Source of the DNA: CAVOGJ01 sp963695405
Lineage (GTDB): Bacteria > Planctomycetota > Planctomycetia > Pirellulales > Pirellulaceae
Assembly (NCBI GenBank): GCA_963695405.1
Contig: CAVOGJ010000018.1
Location: forward strand, 1 to 64,000
Direction of reading: 5' to 3'
DNA: 64,000 bases
The notes beneath the pieces were generated by a model, which was given only the letters and a program-made list of their open reading frames with translations, was not told the DNA's origin and ran no database searches. The position numbers and the translations under genes were made by a program. Of this stretch, positions 17,489 to 26,896 are shown in pieces (the first letter of the stretch is position 1; each line of letters starts with the position of its first letter).

Positions 17489-18854
17489 GTGCATATTCCG
17501 CAAGTCGCTATCGTCGGTCGCCCCAATGTGGGCAAGTCCAGCATCTTCAATTGGCTCGCCGGAAAGAGGCTGAGCGATCGTCGATGATCTGGCGGGCGTG
17601 ACGCGAGACCGCATGACATTTCTCATGGAAGAAGACGGCCGATATTTCGAGATCGTCGACACGGGGGGAATCGGCATTACGGATGCGGACAATCTGAATG
17701 ATCAGATCGAGGATCAGATTACGACAGGGATCGAAGAAGCGGATGTCTTGCTCTTTGTGGTCGATACGCAAGCTGGCATCGTGCCACTCGATCGAGAAGT
17801 TGCCAAACGATTGCGGTATATCGACAAGCCGATCATTAGTGTCGCCAACAAGACAGATGGCCCGACGCACGATGCCAATGCCGACGAATTCTATCAGTTG
17901 GGTGGCGGCAAGCTGGTACGCATCAGCGCGAAGAACAACCGAAATAAGGAGGAGCTCCTGGCGGCAATTGTCGAACGTTTACCGGAATCGGACGAGGCAC
18001 AGGAAGAGCGAGAAGAGCCGGAAATGAGGGTGGCGATCGTGGGGCGGCGCAACGTCGGCAAGAGTACCTTCGTCAATACGCTCGTGAAGGCACAGCGGAT
18101 GATTGTGAGCGAGATCCCGGGAACCACTCGAGACAGCGTCGACGTGCGGTTCGAGCTCGACGGAAAATCGTTTGTGGCGATCGATACGCCCGGCTTGCGG
18201 CGTCGCGTAAGTGTCAAGACAAACGTTGATTTCTACGGCACGCGTCGAGCCCAGCGGAGCATTCGGCGATCGGATGTGACGCTGGTTTTCTTTGATGCTT
18301 CGCAGCGGATTGGCAAGGTCGACAAGCAATTGTGCAGCTACGTCGCTGATAACTACAAACCGTGTATCTTCGTCGTCAACAAGTGGGACAAGATGTATGG
18401 CGAGATGCCGACAGAGCGTTGGGTGACTTACCTGCGGGATAATTTCGGCACCATGTGGCATGTGCCGATTGCCTTTATTACCGGCCAGACGGGCAAGAAC
18501 TGCAAGACCTTGCTCAATCACGCGCAGATGCTGTTCAAGCAATCGAGGCAGCGGATTTCGACCGGACAGTTGAACAGCTTGGTAAAACGAGCTATGGAGC
18601 GCACCCCCCCCCCGCTCTACCAGAATCGCCGTCCCAAGGTCTATTACGCGACACAGATTGGGATTCAGCCGCCCACGATCGTATTGGTCTGCAACCAGCC
18701 CAAGGCGTTTTCCCCCTCGTACCTGCGTTACTTATTGAGCGTCTTTCGCGATCACGCTCCGTTTCCCGAGGTTCCCATTAAGTTGTATCTGAAGCGGCGG
18801 GCGCAGAATGACGATCGGGATGATTTCCGCAAGGAAAGTTCTCGGACCTCGTAG
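17489..18854 (+). CDS. der: Ribosome biogenesis GTPase Der (EngA), one frameshift
   Basis: About 454 residues restored, from a GTG at 17489 (VHIPQVAIVGRPNVGKSS). At 17573 one extra A after GGCTG breaks the frame; removing it gives GKRL-AIVDDLAGVTRDRM. Both G-domains are complete: GRPNVGKSS, DTGG and NKTD in the first; GRRNVGKST, DTPGL and NKWD in the second. A C-terminal KH-like domain is visible (PKVYYATQIG, LVCNQPKAFSPSYLRYL). Der promotes 50S ribosomal subunit maturation and is normally essential, so this break is almost certainly an assembly or sequencing error. The stop lies 13 bp from the convergent DUF481 gene. Confidence 0.92.
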
Positions 18855-18867
18855 CGAACGGGCAAGG

Positions 18868-19818
18868 CTAGATCGCCCACAACAACAGCATGGCGTAAGT
18901 GATGTCGAGCGGTTTGGCACCGTTGGGTTGGCTGTCGAAGCGGTCAATGGCGTTGATCTTCAGGCTGAGGTTGGATGCCTTATCTAATACCACTTCCCAA
19001 CTGACATTGCTGATGACGCGATAGTTTCTGAAGTCGATCCAGGACGGGTAATAATCGACGATGGCAGAAACTTGCTGGCGATCGGTCAACTGGTGAGCCA
19101 AATCGAAGCCAAAGTTGGCTTCGGCCGTCCAGGCTTCGTCGATGCCGCCAAGATCACGAGACGAACCAGCTCCGAATCGGCCACGAAGTTCGGTGTGGTC
19201 GCCGTCGACGAAGAGGTATCCCAAACCGGTATTCAGAAAGAACCGCACGTCGAATTCCTTGAACTCGTCGTATTCCATACCGAATTTGTTGAACCAGCTA
19301 AAACGTGGACTGGGCAAGCGATAGTCCCAGTCACCATACAGCAAGGCGAAGTGTTGGGTTTCGACACTGCTGGCGGTGGCCTTGGAGTAGGTGAAATCGA
19401 TTTCCGCATTGGTTCGCTCCGTCTCGCGTGTTATTTCAAATCCAGTACGCATGCTAAATGCCTGAGCGTTACCATCCGCGGCATTGATACCGATTTCGAA
19501 CGAGCCGTCCCAGTAGGGACCGATCCAGCTGAAGGGGTTGTACCAGACCGGGAGGATCGGTGGCTCCTCCAAGCCCAGATCGGGTGAGAGGAGAAGTCCA
19601 TCCTCCACGGGAGCTGTGGTGCCAGGCGGGATCGACTCGACGTCCCCGGTGGGCGACGCGGGGGCCGGCATGGTCTCCTCCCCGGCCGCCAGCGTGAGGG
19701 GGGGAAATGTAATCGACTCGACCGATGGCAACGGAAACTCGAACTGGGCCAGACACGCACGGTGAGCAAGAAGGCAAGTCAGCCCGTAGATGAGCAACGC
19801 CAGGCATCGCCGAATCAT
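18868..19818 (-). CDS. DUF481-family outer-membrane-like protein
   Basis: About 316 residues from the ATG at 19818 (MIRRCLALLIYGLTCLLA signal peptide). A Pro-rich linker (~40-95) is followed by a beta-strand-rich domain: YWDGSFEIGINAADGNAQAF, EIDFTYSKATAS, WDYRLPSPRFSWFNKFGMEY, RFFLNTGLGYLFVDGDHTEL. This alternating aromatic pattern with the W-x-G-x-x-x-x-G-x-x-x-A-x-G-N start is typical of DUF481 (YdiY-like) proteins, likely salt-induced outer-membrane barrels of unknown function. The family is common and often multi-copy in planctomycetes. It converges with der. Confidence 0.8.
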   Translation of the reverse strand: MIRRCLALLIYGLTCLLAHRACLAQFEFPLPSVESITFPPLTLAAGEETMPAPASPTGDVESIPPGTTAPVEDGLLLSPDLGLEEPPILPVWYNPFSWIGPYWDGSFEIGINAADGNAQAFSMRTGFEITRETERTNAEIDFTYSKATASSVETQHFALLYGDWDYRLPSPRFSWFNKFGMEYDEFKEFDVRFFLNTGLGYLFVDGDHTELRGRFGAGSSRDLGGIDEAWTAEANFGFDLAHQLTDRQQVSAIVDYYPSWIDFRNYRVISNVSWEVVLDKASNLSLKINAIDRFDSQPNGAKPLDITYAMLLLWAI

Positions 19819-20066
19819 CCTTTTGGGTTGTCGTTTACCGATGGCTGTCACGAGTGTTGCGTGGTGAAATTGCCGGGCTTTGAGTGTCATGAAACGAGTA
19901 GGCTTATAGCAAGTTTGCCGAGCGGGCCACAAGCGGGTTTCACCGCCCCCCTGCGCAGCTGGGAAGGTTGACGAGGGTCAGGCTCGGCGAGTCGGGGGGG
20001 CCTAGAGACGGCAAGCTCCACGCTGCAACCGCTTGCGCCCCTTTGCCTGTGCCATCAACGCCAGCT

Positions 20067-20072
20067 TATAAT
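20067..20072 (+). promoter_or_regulatory. Candidate -10 box of the membrane protein/M48 protease operon
   Basis: TATAAT 10 bases before the ATG at 20082. A weak TTGCCT at 20043-20048 sits 18 bases upstream. The 5' untranslated region would be very short. Motif match only. Confidence 0.35.
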
Positions 20073-20081
20073 CGGGCTACG

Positions 20082-20426
20082 ATGATGCAGTTCCTTTCCA
20101 CATTGCAAAGCTATCATGCAGGCGAGTGTTTGCTCGTGCTGGCGGCAGTGTTGATTGTTGTGGATTACTTCTTTCCCACCGATTGGCCAGCTCATTTCGG
20201 CTACCTTGCGATCGCGGGGGCCAGTTTTTTCTTCAGCTGGAGCAGTGCGCCGGCTGCCTTTTGGAACGCGATCAGTGCGGGTGCCTTGGCGGTCGGAATC
20301 TGGCTAGCGCTAGCGGTGCTACACCGACTGTGGTTTCACCATTGGTTGTCGAATGCGGACGGCGCACGCGATTCCGGCTTGGTGGTTCCTCCGGCTGAGG
20401 AGGCGAGCGAGGGGGATGCGCCATGA
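20082..20426 (+). CDS. Small two- or three-pass membrane protein, NfeD-like appearance
   Basis: About 114 residues from the ATG at 20082 (a second ATG follows immediately). Hydrophobic segments at ~15-30 (CLLVLAAVLIVVDYFF), ~37-55 (HFGYLAIAGASFFFSW) and ~62-82 (ISAGALAVGIWLALAVLH) span the membrane, and the C-terminal 30 residues are acidic and soluble. The topology resembles the membrane half of NfeD or a short DUF-type inner-membrane protein, but no soluble OB domain is present. Its stop overlaps the start of the M48 protease (ATGA), indicating an operon and perhaps functional coupling with that membrane protease. Confidence 0.6.
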   Translation: MMQFLSTLQSYHAGECLLVLAAVLIVVDYFFPTDWPAHFGYLAIAGASFFFSWSSAPAAFWNAISAGALAVGIWLALAVLHRLWFHHWLSNADGARDSGLVVPPAEEASEGDAP

Positions 20427-21394
20427 GTTATGGATATGGAACGCGCCGCAGTGGAAGTTCCGGCGGCTGGAAGGTACGGCTGCTGATTGCTGCAGCCATG
20501 GTAGCATTTGCCCTTATTCGCTATTACTCCATGGGGGAGGTGAATCCGATCACGGGCGAGAGGCAGCGGGTTGCTATCACGGCAGCCCAGGAAGTCGCGA
20601 TGGGGCTGCAAGCCGCTCCCGAAATGGCGGCTCAGCACGGCGGCTTGTACCCCGATCGGCGTGCTCAAGCGAACGTGGACAAGATCGGAGAGCAGCTCGT
20701 TATTGCCTTATTAGAGTCACTCCGGAGCGATGGCCGCACGAATCCGTATCGATTCGAGTTTCATTTACTGCGCGACCCGCGCACAATCAACGCGTTCGCA
20801 CTGCCCGGCGGTCAGGTCTTCATCACCTTCGCGCTCTACGAGCGACTTACTACGGACGGCCAACTAGCGGGAGTGCTGGGGCACGAAATCGGACACGTTC
20901 TGTCGCGACATGGTGCGCAACGGATGGCAAAGCAATCGCTCACTGAGGGATTAGCGGGGGCTGCCGGTGTGGCCGGGGGTGGGTATGACAGCGCCCGGAT
21001 GGCCGCGGCCGTCGGTCAGATGATCAACATGAAGTACGGACGGGACGATGAGTTGGAATCGGATCGCTGGAGCGTGTTGTTGACGGCTGAGGCCGGTTAT
21101 GACCCACGTGCCATGCTGCAGGTGATGGATGTCCTCGAGGAAGCCAGTGGCGGCGGCCCACCGGAGATGATGAGCACCCATCCGAAGCCGGCCAACCGCA
21201 GGGCCTATATTGACGAGGTCATTCAGGAGGTATTTCCCCAAGGCCTGCCCGCCGGGTTGCGCCCTAGGGTTGACTCGCCGAATCGGCGACCGCTTCCGCC
21301 TGTTTCCAGTGGTAGACGACCAGTGCGTTCAGTTCCCGCACGACAAGCTGTTCGTCGGCGACGGCCAGATGGGCCCAGGTGGGCGAGTCACTGA
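20423..21394 (+). CDS. M48-family zinc metalloprotease, membrane-anchored
   Basis: 323 residues as read. One N-terminal membrane anchor (residues 17-34, WKVRLLIAAAMVAFALI) precedes an M48 catalytic domain: the zinc motif HEIGH (H154, E155, H158) and a downstream DDELESD motif supplying the third ligand. The profile F-E-F-H-L-L-R-D-P-R-T-I-N-A-F-A-L-P-G-G is typical of the BepA/LoiP group, which handles outer-membrane protein quality control. Residues 282-323 (R/P-rich) follow the natural-looking end FPQGLPAGLRP and overlap the convergent PQQ gene by 131 bp. One base shift at the CCCTAGGG near 21264 would give a stop there, so the tail is probably an artefact. Confidence 0.85.
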   Translation: MSYGYGTRRSGSSGGWKVRLLIAAAMVAFALIRYYSMGEVNPITGERQRVAITAAQEVAMGLQAAPEMAAQHGGLYPDRRAQANVDKIGEQLVIALLESLRSDGRTNPYRFEFHLLRDPRTINAFALPGGQVFITFALYERLTTDGQLAGVLGHEIGHVLSRHGAQRMAKQSLTEGLAGAAGVAGGGYDSARMAAAVGQMINMKYGRDDELESDRWSVLLTAEAGYDPRAMLQVMDVLEEASGGGPPEMMSTHPKPANRRAYIDEVIQEVFPQGLPAGLRPRVDSPNRRPLPPVSSGRRPVRSVPARQAVRRRRPDGPRWASH

Positions 21395-22580
21395 TCTTTC
21401 GTTCATCGATCAGATCAAACGCGTCGGGAGTCGCCCGCATGAGCAGGAGGATGCCTCGTTCATCCAAAGTCAGCAGTTTCTTTCCGTCGGTGCAAAGGCT
21501 CCAGTACTTGCCAAAAGGCTTGGTCCGCCATCGCTGTTCACCCGTGCGGACGTCGAAACAGCAGAACCGTTGGTTACGCAAGAGCAAGTAACCAAAGTCG
21601 CCTACGACGACGGGGGACGACATGTAGGCTTCCAGCTTACGATTCGACCAGACTTCGGCGAATTCGAATCGGTCCTCATCGCGAGTGATATTCCACAATT
21701 GGCCCTGACCACTATGCGCGCTGGTGAAGATGGCGTTGCCCACGACCGTTGGTGTGAGGATATTCATCCCGCGAAAGGCCTCGATTTCCTGGTTGCCCAG
21801 TTCCTTTCCGTCGGCGGGTCTCAACAATTTCAGCTCCTGGCGACTTTGTGCGACGAGGACCTGTTCACCCCGAATCGTGGCGAGAATCGGCGATGAAAAG
21901 GCACCGCCCTGCATGCCGGCTGGTCCTCCGTCGGTCTGCCAGACGATCGTGCCGTCCTGTTTGTTCAGCCGCAAGCAACAAGAGCCGGCTTGGACGTAAA
22001 GCGCGTCCCCTTCGAGGAGCGGTGAACAGACGAATCCGAAGGCAGGAGCTCCCTGCTTCAATTGTTGTTGGAAATCGATTTGCCAGCGAATTTCACCGGT
22101 CGCCACATCGAGTGCTACTAGCCGCTCCTCCATGCCTCCCACGAAGATTGTCTTGCCGTCACAAGCAGGGGTGGATCGAATCCAGCTCCCGTTGGCCGCG
22201 GCAAAGAACGGCACTCGCATCGCGCCCTGCCAGCTCTGTTCCCACAACTTTTGGCCACTGAACCGGTCAAAGCAGGTGACAACCTCGAGTGTCTTGTCGC
22301 GCGTCTCGGTAGTGAGAATGCGATCCGGCGTAACGATCGGGCCAGAATAACTTTCCGCCAGTTCCACCCGCCAACTCTCTCTGAGTGATGCTTCGCTCAA
22401 GTTGTCGGGCCAGTCCTGGCCGACGAATCGGCCGTTGCGGTCGGGCCCACGCCATTGCATCCAGGTAGCGGTTTCAGCGTAAAGGGCCGCCGTCGAGCCA
22501 CAAACGCAAGCCAGGCAAGTCAGGTGGGCCACTCGCTGAAAGAAGAGACTCAAAACGCAAGGCGTGGACAAAGCATCCAT
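21264..22580 (-). CDS. Secreted PQQ-like beta-propeller repeat protein
   Basis: 438 residues. An N-terminal signal sequence (~20-36, LTCLACVCGSTAALYAE) is followed by the family signature W-M-Q-W-R-G-P-D-R-N-G. Repeated beta-propeller blades then show the G-x-x-x-W-x-x-x pattern (FSGQKLWEQSW, ATGEIRWQIDF, QDGTIVWQTDG, RTGEQRWRTKP). These proteins are abundant in planctomycetes and probably act as periplasmic scaffolds or sugar/polymer-binding proteins; no PQQ dehydrogenase residues are apparent. It ends on the palindrome CCTAGG also used by the convergent M48 gene. Confidence 0.85.
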   Translation of the reverse strand: MDALSTPCVLSLFFQRVAHLTCLACVCGSTAALYAETATWMQWRGPDRNGRFVGQDWPDNLSEASLRESWRVELAESYSGPIVTPDRILTTETRDKTLEVVTCFDRFSGQKLWEQSWQGAMRVPFFAAANGSWIRSTPACDGKTIFVGGMEERLVALDVATGEIRWQIDFQQQLKQGAPAFGFVCSPLLEGDALYVQAGSCCLRLNKQDGTIVWQTDGGPAGMQGGAFSSPILATIRGEQVLVAQSRQELKLLRPADGKELGNQEIEAFRGMNILTPTVVGNAIFTSAHSGQGQLWNITRDEDRFEFAEVWSNRKLEAYMSSPVVVGDFGYLLLRNQRFCCFDVRTGEQRWRTKPFGKYWSLCTDGKKLLTLDERGILLLMRATPDAFDLIDERKISDSPTWAHLAVADEQLVVRELNALVVYHWKQAEAVADSASQP

Positions 22581-22729
22581 GGTTCGGGAACTCCGGGTGA
22601 CCGTACAGGCAAAATCGTTTCACCCATCGTAGGCGATTAAGACGTCAGGGCAACCGAAGCCACGCATGGCCGCCCCACTGCGGAGGATTGCGTGCTGGTG
22701 CGCGAGAAGACAGTCGCGACAAAAAAAAT

Positions 22730-22754
22730 GAGGGCCGCTGAGCGAGCGGCCCTC
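22730..22754 (-). terminator. Rho-independent terminator
   Basis: A perfect 10-bp GC-rich stem (GAGGGCCGCT / AGCGGCCCTC) with a 5-base loop. On the minus strand it is followed by eight consecutive T (22728-22721). It would end transcripts of the PilZ-like gene located 205 bp upstream on that strand. Confidence 0.75.
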
Positions 22755-22958
22755 GTATCTCATCGGTCAACAGTGTCAACCGTTATCCCAAGTGCTCTTG
22801 AGTTCAAAGGAATGGAGCTCAAGAGGAACCAGAAATGGAACCACGGTAAAAAACGACCGTGTTTTTCTAGGACAGCGACTCCATGCCTCGCGGCTCGCTC
22901 GTCGCTGCTGTGAAATCTTAGTTCGCCCCACGGACATCGCAAGGCGTAAGCGGAAGAT

Positions 22959-23465
22959 TCACAATATTTTTGTATTTTGCGGGTTTTCCTGGTCCACACT
23001 ACGGCCGACGGTGGGAAATCCCTCGTTCGGCTCGCCCCTAAGAACCTTGACGAATCTCCCTCCGCTGTCGTACCAACCTTCGCGAAGGAATCGGCACCAG
23101 ATGAGATCCAACAACAGCCTGATCGGAGGGTCTTCCGGGTCGATCGTAAACTCAACCACCACATGGCGATGGGCAAGTGGCGTGGTGTGAAAGAATCCGA
23201 AGCCTTCAAACGAGACATGCTTGCCGATCACGGTCAGCGCCGGTTCTGGCAGGCGGTTTCCCAGACGATCCGCAGGGATCGCGCGGACCAGGAAGGGAAA
23301 CGGGTGCCGGATATTCGTCCTTCGCTCCTGGGCAACACGCTGATCATGGGCCCAGATGACGATTTGATCGATCGCCTCAAACAGCCCCGTCGAGGGTTCG
23401 GGGGAACTCGCCAATGTCGTCGGCCGTCCCTGTGCGAGAAAGGAATCCAAGTGGGTCACGTGCAT
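22959..23465 (-). CDS. PilZ-like domain protein
   Basis: About 168 residues from the ATG at 23465. The N-terminus has a short helical leader (HLDSFLAQGRPTTLASSPE). An R-R-x-x-x-R box follows (ERRTNIRHPFPFLVRAI), then VIGKHVSFEGFGFFHTTPLA with strand pattern HRHVVVEFTIDPEDPP, as in PilZ domains that bind cyclic di-GMP (R-x-x-x-R then D/N-x-S-x-x-G). Here the second motif is H-V-S-F-E-G, so the usual acidic residue before the serine is His and c-di-GMP binding is uncertain. The C-terminal strand segment VLRGEPNEGF is typical of related planctomycete proteins. A strong terminator follows at 22730-22754. Confidence 0.6.
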   Translation of the reverse strand: MHVTHLDSFLAQGRPTTLASSPEPSTGLFEAIDQIVIWAHDQRVAQERRTNIRHPFPFLVRAIPADRLGNRLPEPALTVIGKHVSFEGFGFFHTTPLAHRHVVVEFTIDPEDPPIRLLLDLIWCRFLREGWYDSGGRFVKVLRGEPNEGFPTVGRSVDQENPQNTKIL

Positions 23466-23745
23466 GAAGCATGGCTCCTGGCGTCGCTGGCTGTGGGTAT
23501 CTAAGCGTGGTGTAGGCAGGCGCTGAGAATTCGTGGCCTGACGGCCGCGTATCACGCGAGACCGATCGATTCTGATTGTCGCCGACGGTCGGTAATGATC
23601 GAGTGAGCAGCAGTTGTAGAAACACCACCGACACCGCTCGCGGTGGATCCGTGGGGCGTCCCCCCTAGCCTGCCCGGCTTGGCCCGAAGCCCGTTCAAGA
23701 AGAGCCTAGGTCACGAATCGTGGCGGGTCAAATCAGAGAAACCAC

Positions 23746-25200
23746 CTAGTTCTCAATGACCTGAATCGTCAGGGCGCGAGCCAAGCTTGCCGCCAGGCCT
23801 TGGCCGGCTGGATTTCCGCAGAGAGTTTCCAAGTCGGTCACCGGATCCTCAGATTTCGCCAGGATGCTGGCAAGATCGACGCATGCCACGCGAAATACGG
23901 GCGCCGAGCCATCCGGAGCTGGCAGGCCCCGCGCGACGTCGACCAGTCGATCCTTGTCCAGCTGTAGAGTCCAATCACCGCCACCGCTGCCGGTGACCTG
24001 CAACCCAATGATGTGTGGCTCGACTGCAGGCGAATGCGGATCGCAACAGCTGGCCAGCAGCGCTGGAACATCCAACTCCGCAGCGTCCAGCTTCGGCGGC
24101 TTTCGCTTGCCCCAGCGGTCTTCCTCGGCGTACTTCATCAGCCGCAAAGCCAACGTACGGTCAAGTTTCGGACAAGGGATCGGAGCGAAATGATCCAGGT
24201 TCGTTCGATCGAACTGCGGGTCCATGAAGTCGTAGGACCCGTAGATGGAGATATTTGACCACAGCCAACGTTCCATTTCGTTTAGCGGCGTATCTGGTTT
24301 CGTGCCAAAACCGCGAAACTCAATGCCGGTCAGCCCATAATGATCACTGGCATAATTGATCGCTTCACGCATCGTAATCGGATCGGTCGGTGCCAGATGG
24401 AAGGTCCGCCCATACGCTTCGGGATTGTTGAAGAGCCGACTGATCACGGCCGAATTCCAATCCACGGGTGTAATGTTTCGACGTTCCTCGCCGGTCAGTC
24501 CCCAGCGTACCGGAACGTAGTACTCGCCCTTCTCATTCGGCTCGGTATTCTGCTGCAGCACCGATGCCAGCTTCATGTAGAGATAGGTGCCATGATAGGT
24601 GCTCGTATATCCGGTTTGGGAGTCGCCGGTGATCACCACCGGCCGATAGACGGTCAGCGAGTCGAACGTCTCGCATTCTCGCACGAGCGTTTCCGCGGCA
24701 AATTTGCTCTTTTCATAGTCGTTGCGAAACTCCTGACCGACGTCGAGTTCGTCCTCCATCACGAGGTCGTGGCGGTGACCACAAACGTAGGCGGTCGAAA
24801 TGTAATGCATTTCGCGCAATTGGGCGGACGAGCACAAACGCAGGACATTCCGGGTGCCCTCAATATTCGTCAGCCACGGTTCGCCGTTGTGTTCATGAAA
24901 GGTTAAAGAGGCCGCACAGTGCAGCATCGTGGTGCAGTTCTCGCCAATCCATTCCCGGTCTTCCGAGTTGAGTCCCAGGTCTTCCTTGGTGATATCCCCC
25001 CCGATCACTACCGGCCTTGGCAGGGGATGACCCAGCTGACGCTCCCACATCTGCATGGTCTGTTCGACACGCTGCTCAGGCGTCTTCGACTTGGTTCCCC
25101 GCACCAGAACTGCGATTCGGTGACCGTCCTGGAGGAAATCGCGCACGAGATACTGTCCCAGTAACCCCGTCGCTCCCGTGAGAAGCACATAATTCCGCAT
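23746..25200 (-). CDS. SDR-family thioester-reductase-like protein with C-terminal SCP2-like domain
   Basis: 484 residues, with no apparent frameshift. Residues 1-~360 form an extended NAD(P)-binding Rossmann fold: TGATGLLGQYLVRDFL (8-23), LHCAASLTFHE, YISTAYVCGHR and the catalytic Y-x-x-x-K (NDYEKSKFAAETLV). The domain fits NAD-binding_4 (Male sterility / fatty-acyl or thioester reductase) enzymes. The C-terminal ~90 residues (IIGLQVTGSGGGDWTLQLD then KDRLVDVARGLP) resemble an SCP2-like sterol- or lipid-carrier domain. The combination suggests a reductase acting on a hydrophobic acyl thioester, possibly acyl-CoA or polyketide-type. The gene stands alone. Confidence 0.75.
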   Translation of the reverse strand: MRNYVLLTGATGLLGQYLVRDFLQDGHRIAVLVRGTKSKTPEQRVEQTMQMWERQLGHPLPRPVVIGGDITKEDLGLNSEDREWIGENCTTMLHCAASLTFHEHNGEPWLTNIEGTRNVLRLCSSAQLREMHYISTAYVCGHRHDLVMEDELDVGQEFRNDYEKSKFAAETLVRECETFDSLTVYRPVVITGDSQTGYTSTYHGTYLYMKLASVLQQNTEPNEKGEYYVPVRWGLTGEERRNITPVDWNSAVISRLFNNPEAYGRTFHLAPTDPITMREAINYASDHYGLTGIEFRGFGTKPDTPLNEMERWLWSNISIYGSYDFMDPQFDRTNLDHFAPIPCPKLDRTLALRLMKYAEEDRWGKRKPPKLDAAELDVPALLASCCDPHSPAVEPHIIGLQVTGSGGGDWTLQLDKDRLVDVARGLPAPDGSAPVFRVACVDLASILAKSEDPVTDLETLCGNPAGQGLAASLARALTIQVIEN

Positions 25201-25505
25201 TGCTCTTGGAGACTCCTAATTAGTTCAGCGTGGCAGCACCTCCCGTGGCCGAGCCTATTCTATCGGCGGCCAGCGGACGCCCATAGGGCAGGTCCGATGG
25301 ACATGGCGACCCAGTCCGCGACGTCGAAAGCGAGCTAATGAGACGCCAATCTGGGTGAATTCGAGTTTTGGGAGGTTTAGGTAAAGCCGCTCGAGTGGGC
25401 CGTGAGGCGCAGGGAACCCCTCGACTGCGGCTTTAGCGAGTCATGATTGGGGCGCGTTTCGCACGTGAATGGGGGAAAACCAGCCGACCCGTGCCGGCTT
25501 GCCCC
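25201..25505. other. Intergenic region with no supported gene
   Basis: Lies between the SDR gene and the transglutaminase-TPR gene on the minus strand. No open frame, hairpin or promoter of note was seen. Confidence 0.4.
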
Positions 25506-26489
25506 TCAGTTCTTCAAGAACGCGGCCCCGTAATCGGGGAGCCGCTGGAGAGCTTCGCGTAGGACCGTTTCCGCCTCGGCGGAACGCTGCTGCTGCTCCA
25601 GGTCGTTGATCCAGCGGAGGTAGATGTGCGTCAGATTGGAGCGCAGGAGTGGTTGCTGCGGTTGAATCGAAGTTCCTTGCAACAGCAGTTGCACCGCCTG
25701 GCGATATTCGCCTTTGCCGCTCAAATCGAGCGACCAATTATTGACCACAACCGCCACGTTCTCCCGTGCGGATTGATGTGCCGGATCCAGCTGCCAACTG
25801 GTTTCGGTCGCCTCCAAGGCCGGCTCGAACTCCCGCTTCTCGAGCAAATGCAGGCCCTGATTGTAAACCAGTTTGGCCAGCAGCTCGACGGTCGACAATC
25901 GTCGCGACGGCTCGGCGGACGCCGCCGCGACATACATCCCATGGCGGCTGGTTGTTTCAATTTCGATGACCGCACCATCCGGTGAGATCAGTTGACACCG
26001 CACGTGAGCCGGAAAGGCCACAGGCACCACGTTCAAGCCTTGCTGTTGCGCGAGTTCGTGGAACAAGATGGTCGCCGTAACGCAGTTGTAGATCCCATCG
26101 TCAAAGGTGCGTCGCATATCGCTGCAGCCAGCGTCGTAGTCACCAATGAGCACACGCCGATGGAGGAATTCGAGGATGGCTGCTGCCCTTTGTTCATGCG
26201 AGCCTGCAAAGAAAGTGAGATGTCGATCCAAGCGGCGTGAAAAGGACTGAAACTGGTCTACGTACGATTTTAGTTCCTCGTCATCCTTGGCGTGGCTGAT
26301 CGCGATGCTTGCACTGATCAAGTCGCAACCGTCGAGCGTTCCATCGGCCGCGTCGGCCAGAACCGCCTCGCGAGCGGTGGCGGACAATCCGCTTCGCGAG
26401 GCCGATTCCGCCAGCGCGTGAGACGCGCTCAAATAAACGGTAGCAACTCCCCACAGCAGCAAGCGGAAGGGAGTGTTGGGGCGCGACAT
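25506..26489 (-). CDS. Exported transglutaminase-like protein with TPR repeats
   Basis: About 327 residues from the ATG at 26489, with a signal peptide (LLLWGVATVYLSASHALA). The core segment LEFLHRRVLIGDYDAGCSD, then DDGIYNCVTATILFHELAQQ, matches transglutaminase-like/SirB1-type folds: a Cys at the start of a helix followed by a His and Asp further on. A later segment, PAHVRCQLISPDGAVIEIETT, contains the putative catalytic H and E/D. The C-terminal half has two or three TPR-like helices (LVYNQGLHLLEKREFEPALE, YRQAVQLLLQGTSIQPQQP). Related proteins are frequent in planctomycetes. Substrate unknown. Confidence 0.7.
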   Translation of the reverse strand: MSRPNTPFRLLLWGVATVYLSASHALAESASRSGLSATAREAVLADAADGTLDGCDLISASIAISHAKDDEELKSYVDQFQSFSRRLDRHLTFFAGSHEQRAAAILEFLHRRVLIGDYDAGCSDMRRTFDDGIYNCVTATILFHELAQQQGLNVVPVAFPAHVRCQLISPDGAVIEIETTSRHGMYVAAASAEPSRRLSTVELLAKLVYNQGLHLLEKREFEPALEATETSWQLDPAHQSARENVAVVVNNWSLDLSGKGEYRQAVQLLLQGTSIQPQQPLLRSNLTHIYLRWINDLEQQQRSAEAETVLREALQRLPDYGAAFLKN

Positions 26490-26896
26490 GGGAATGGACA
26501 GAGGAAGACTGTGGCCCGCCATCCAACCAGGCCTTCGCGTCACCCGAACCGCGTCCGGGATGAATCCATTCGCTTGATGTAAGGAGTTTACGCTGCATTT
26601 TCGCCACACGGCCGCCGGCTGCCGCTGTTCTTGTCTGAAAAAGTGCACAATCCAGGCGAGGAGTAAGGTTCGTGCCGTCTATGCCAGCGTTGGCGGTCGG
26701 GAGGGTGGTCACCGGGAGCGTGACCGATGGCACTGTCGCACGAGACCACCATGCGCAAGGAAAAAGTCACGCTCCCGCTGGGAGAGTCGGTCTCCCAGGG
26801 CCGGAGAGGGCCGCACGAAGTCGTGTCACCGATTCGAGGACCAGCGGCCAAGCCCGGCGCAGCGCAAGTCGACGACCTCTTTCCGTCGACGAACCC
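26490..26896. other. Intergenic region with two hairpins
   Basis: No gene. It contains the inverted repeats described for 26714-26798 and lies between the porin and the transglutaminase-TPR gene, both on the minus strand. Confidence 0.5.
26714..26798 (-). terminator. Possible terminator hairpins downstream of the porin gene
   Basis: A perfect 8-bp stem with a 5-base loop (CTGGGAGA/TCTCCCAG, 26778-26798) lies 100 bp past the porin stop. An 11-bp inverted repeat (GGGAGCGTGAC, 26714-26724, with GTCACGCTCCC, 26766-26776) lies next to it. On the minus strand a run of five T (26765-26761) follows the first hairpin at a distance. This is not a classical terminator. Confidence 0.35.

Noticed and set aside
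18868..19818. Porin or toxin assignment for the DUF481 protein
   Set aside because: No OprP-like strand pattern or toxin motif; the DUF481 strand layout fits better.
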